NCBI GenBank assembly: GCA_947627785.1
Contig: CANQXC010000047.1
Span: 1-6,680, forward strand
Direction: 5' to 3'
DNA: 6,680 bases
Source of the DNA: an uncultured Clostridia bacterium
GTDB lineage: Bacteria > Bacillota > Clostridia > TANB77 > CAG-508
Position 1 is the stretch's first letter, and every line of letters starts with the position of its first letter. Positions 5,397 to 6,680 of the stretch are shown here, one piece after another. The notes beneath the pieces are model-generated. The model was given only the letters and a program-made list of their open reading frames with translations, searched no databases and was not told where the DNA came from. The translations under genes and the position numbers were made by a program.

Positions 5397-6581
5397 TTAT
5401 ATATTTATCTTCTGCTCTATTCCAATATTTTCTAAAACCTCATATGTTACCTCTACCTCTAAGTATCCATCATTTGAATATGTGTTTATATTTTTATTTA
5501 CTATATTATTTTTATCTTTTATTTGTTTCTCAAGTTCTTCCTCTGCCATTTGTGTTAGTATCTCTGCTAGTTCCTCCTCGGTATATGTTTTTTCCTGCAT
5601 AACATATTCTTTATTTGTTGTTTTTACAATTTCTATAGGTAAATAAAAATTTGAAAATAACATCAATTTTTTTTCTTCATTAATTGTATCATATTTTTCA
5701 AATTTTGAAAGAGTTTTGAATAAATTTATTTGATTTTTTTTAAATTTTATACTATATTTTTTTTCTACATTTCCTGTTTCAACTTGAACTTGCTGTGTAA
5801 ACATGGCTTTTTCTGTTTTTGTATACCATACTTTTGCTTGTATGTTTGCTTTACTATGTACAAATCTTTTTCCTGTATATTTTCCCTCCACATAACTATT
5901 AACTAAAACTTGCCCTTTTTCTACTATATCACCAACTTTTACTGCTGCGGTTCCATTTTGAACATCAATTTTTGTTATTATTCCTGTTTTATCAGCAATA
6001 ATATCACAATACTCATTTTCATCTATAATCTCTGGTGCTTTTTCTGTTTCCTTTATCTTTATTATTGCATTTGTTCCACTAAGTGTAATTCCTATCCATG
6101 CAATATCATCTCTTTTTAATCTTATTTTATTTATCACAGCATTTGTATCCATATCATTTTTTGACATTCCTACAGATAATCCACTTTCTTCTAAACTTTT
6201 TATTAATTCCTCCTTGCTAATATTTATATTACCACTTATATCTATATTCCATACATAATTTGATGAAATTACCATAAATATTATTACTATAAGAAAAAAT
6301 ACAACAAATATTTTTCTTTTTCTATATTTGTGTGCTGTAAATGGTAATCCGTTTTTACTTTGAATTTTTATTTTTGATTTTGTTTTTTTAGCTACTTGTC
6401 TTAATCGTTTATAATCTGCTAATTTAACATCTGCATACATTATTGTTGATTTTTCTCTTTTTATATCCATAAGTAATATTTTCTTACTTATACACATATT
6501 TATAAATCTTTCTATAAAAAAACCTTCTACTTTTACATTAACATATCCTGTAAAATATTTTAATATATTATTTACAAACAA
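5397..6581 (-). CDS. yqfD: Sporulation membrane protein YqfD
   Basis: YqfD is a forespore-related membrane protein of endospore formers whose loss blocks sporulation at stage IV in B. subtilis; its biochemical role is unsettled. Numbered from the GTG at 6590, the protein has a soluble N-terminal domain with FTGYVNVKVEG (13-23), RKGLPF-like SKNGLPF (78-84), a basic stretch, one membrane segment at about 94-109, and VWNIDISGNINISKEEL (113-129), which opens a POTRA-like outer domain. A GxxxVxxGDxVxKGQxLV signature lies at about 213-230. The C-terminus has a Glu-rich helix (about 335-355) and a final strand YLEVEVTYEVLENIG. The open frame extends to GTG at 6590 (397 residues), overlapping yqfC by four bases. 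I place the start at TTG 6581 (394 residues) because GAGGAG lies eight bases before it but directly abuts the GTG, and because B. subtilis YqfD aligns from here. Confidence 0.9.
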   Translation of the reverse strand: MFVNNILKYFTGYVNVKVEGFFIERFINMCISKKILLMDIKREKSTIMYADVKLADYKRLRQVAKKTKSKIKIQSKNGLPFTAHKYRKRKIFVVFFLIVIIFMVISSNYVWNIDISGNINISKEELIKSLEESGLSVGMSKNDMDTNAVINKIRLKRDDIAWIGITLSGTNAIIKIKETEKAPEIIDENEYCDIIADKTGIITKIDVQNGTAAVKVGDIVEKGQVLVNSYVEGKYTGKRFVHSKANIQAKVWYTKTEKAMFTQQVQVETGNVEKKYSIKFKKNQINLFKTLSKFEKYDTINEEKKLMLFSNFYLPIEIVKTTNKEYVMQEKTYTEEELAEILTQMAEEELEKQIKDKNNIVNKNINTYSNDGYLEVEVTYEVLENIGIEQKINI

Positions 6582-6586
6582 TACTT

Positions 6587-6680
6587 TCACTCCTCTTCAT
6601 TTTTTTCTAATTCTATACTTTTTATTGTTCCTTTTATCGCTATATCATCCTCTGTTATTTGCTCTAACGTTAGTTTATAG
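6587..6680 (-). CDS. yqfC: Sporulation protein YqfC, C-terminal end
   Basis: Only the last 30 codons are in the window, ending at TGA 6587-6589. The peptide LTLEQITEDDIAIKGTIKSIEL has the strand-turn-strand pattern (L..L....I.IKG.I.SIEF-like) that ends YqfC proteins, which precede yqfD in endospore formers. YqfC is a short sporulation protein of unknown mechanism. The gene overlaps the longest yqfD frame by four bases. The match is short, so the call leans on its position next to yqfD. Confidence 0.8.
   Translation of the reverse strand, partial: YKLTLEQITEDDIAIKGTIKSIELEKNEEE

Overview
The window is about one quarter G+C and all ten recognisable genes lie on the minus strand, so the biology reads from right to left. 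The base composition, the strong AGGAG-type ribosome sites, the sporulation gene yqfD and the yqfC-yqfD-ybeY-era-yqzL-recO order point to a low-GC Firmicute of the class Clostridia, possibly an uncultured gut lineage. That placement is inferred from gene content, not from a marker search.

Reading order: the end of yqfC (6587-6680); yqfD (sporulation membrane protein); an unrecognised 382-residue charged protein with internal repeats; ybeY (rRNA maturation nuclease); a membrane-anchored DUF3048/YerB-like protein; era (ribosome-assembly GTPase, split by a +1 frame disruption near 2299); yqzL (small, overlapping recO); recO (recombination mediator). These sit close together, with gaps from overlap up to about 90 bases, and look like one operon. 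Compared with the Bacillus subtilis order (yqfC-yqfD-phoH-pgpH-ybeY-dgkA-cdd-era-yqzL-recO), phoH, pgpH, dgkA and cdd are absent here. The unknown gene takes the phoH/pgpH place and the DUF3048 gene the dgkA/cdd place.

Downstream of recO is a compact unit (about 308-724) with its own extended -10 promoter, a strong ribosome site, a 104-codon gene of unknown function and a strong intrinsic terminator. It is about 41% G+C against 20-25% in recO next to it, so it looks like a transferred gene. Beyond it, tsaD (tRNA t6A synthesis) starts from its own sigma-A-type promoter and runs off the left edge.

The conserved genes serve translation and genome upkeep: YbeY and Era act on 16S rRNA and 30S assembly, TsaD on tRNA, RecO on DNA repair. 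The parts most worth a second look are the repeat-containing unknown protein, the GC-rich single-gene unit, and the broken era frame. I see no CRISPR array, tRNA, rRNA or intact insertion sequence.
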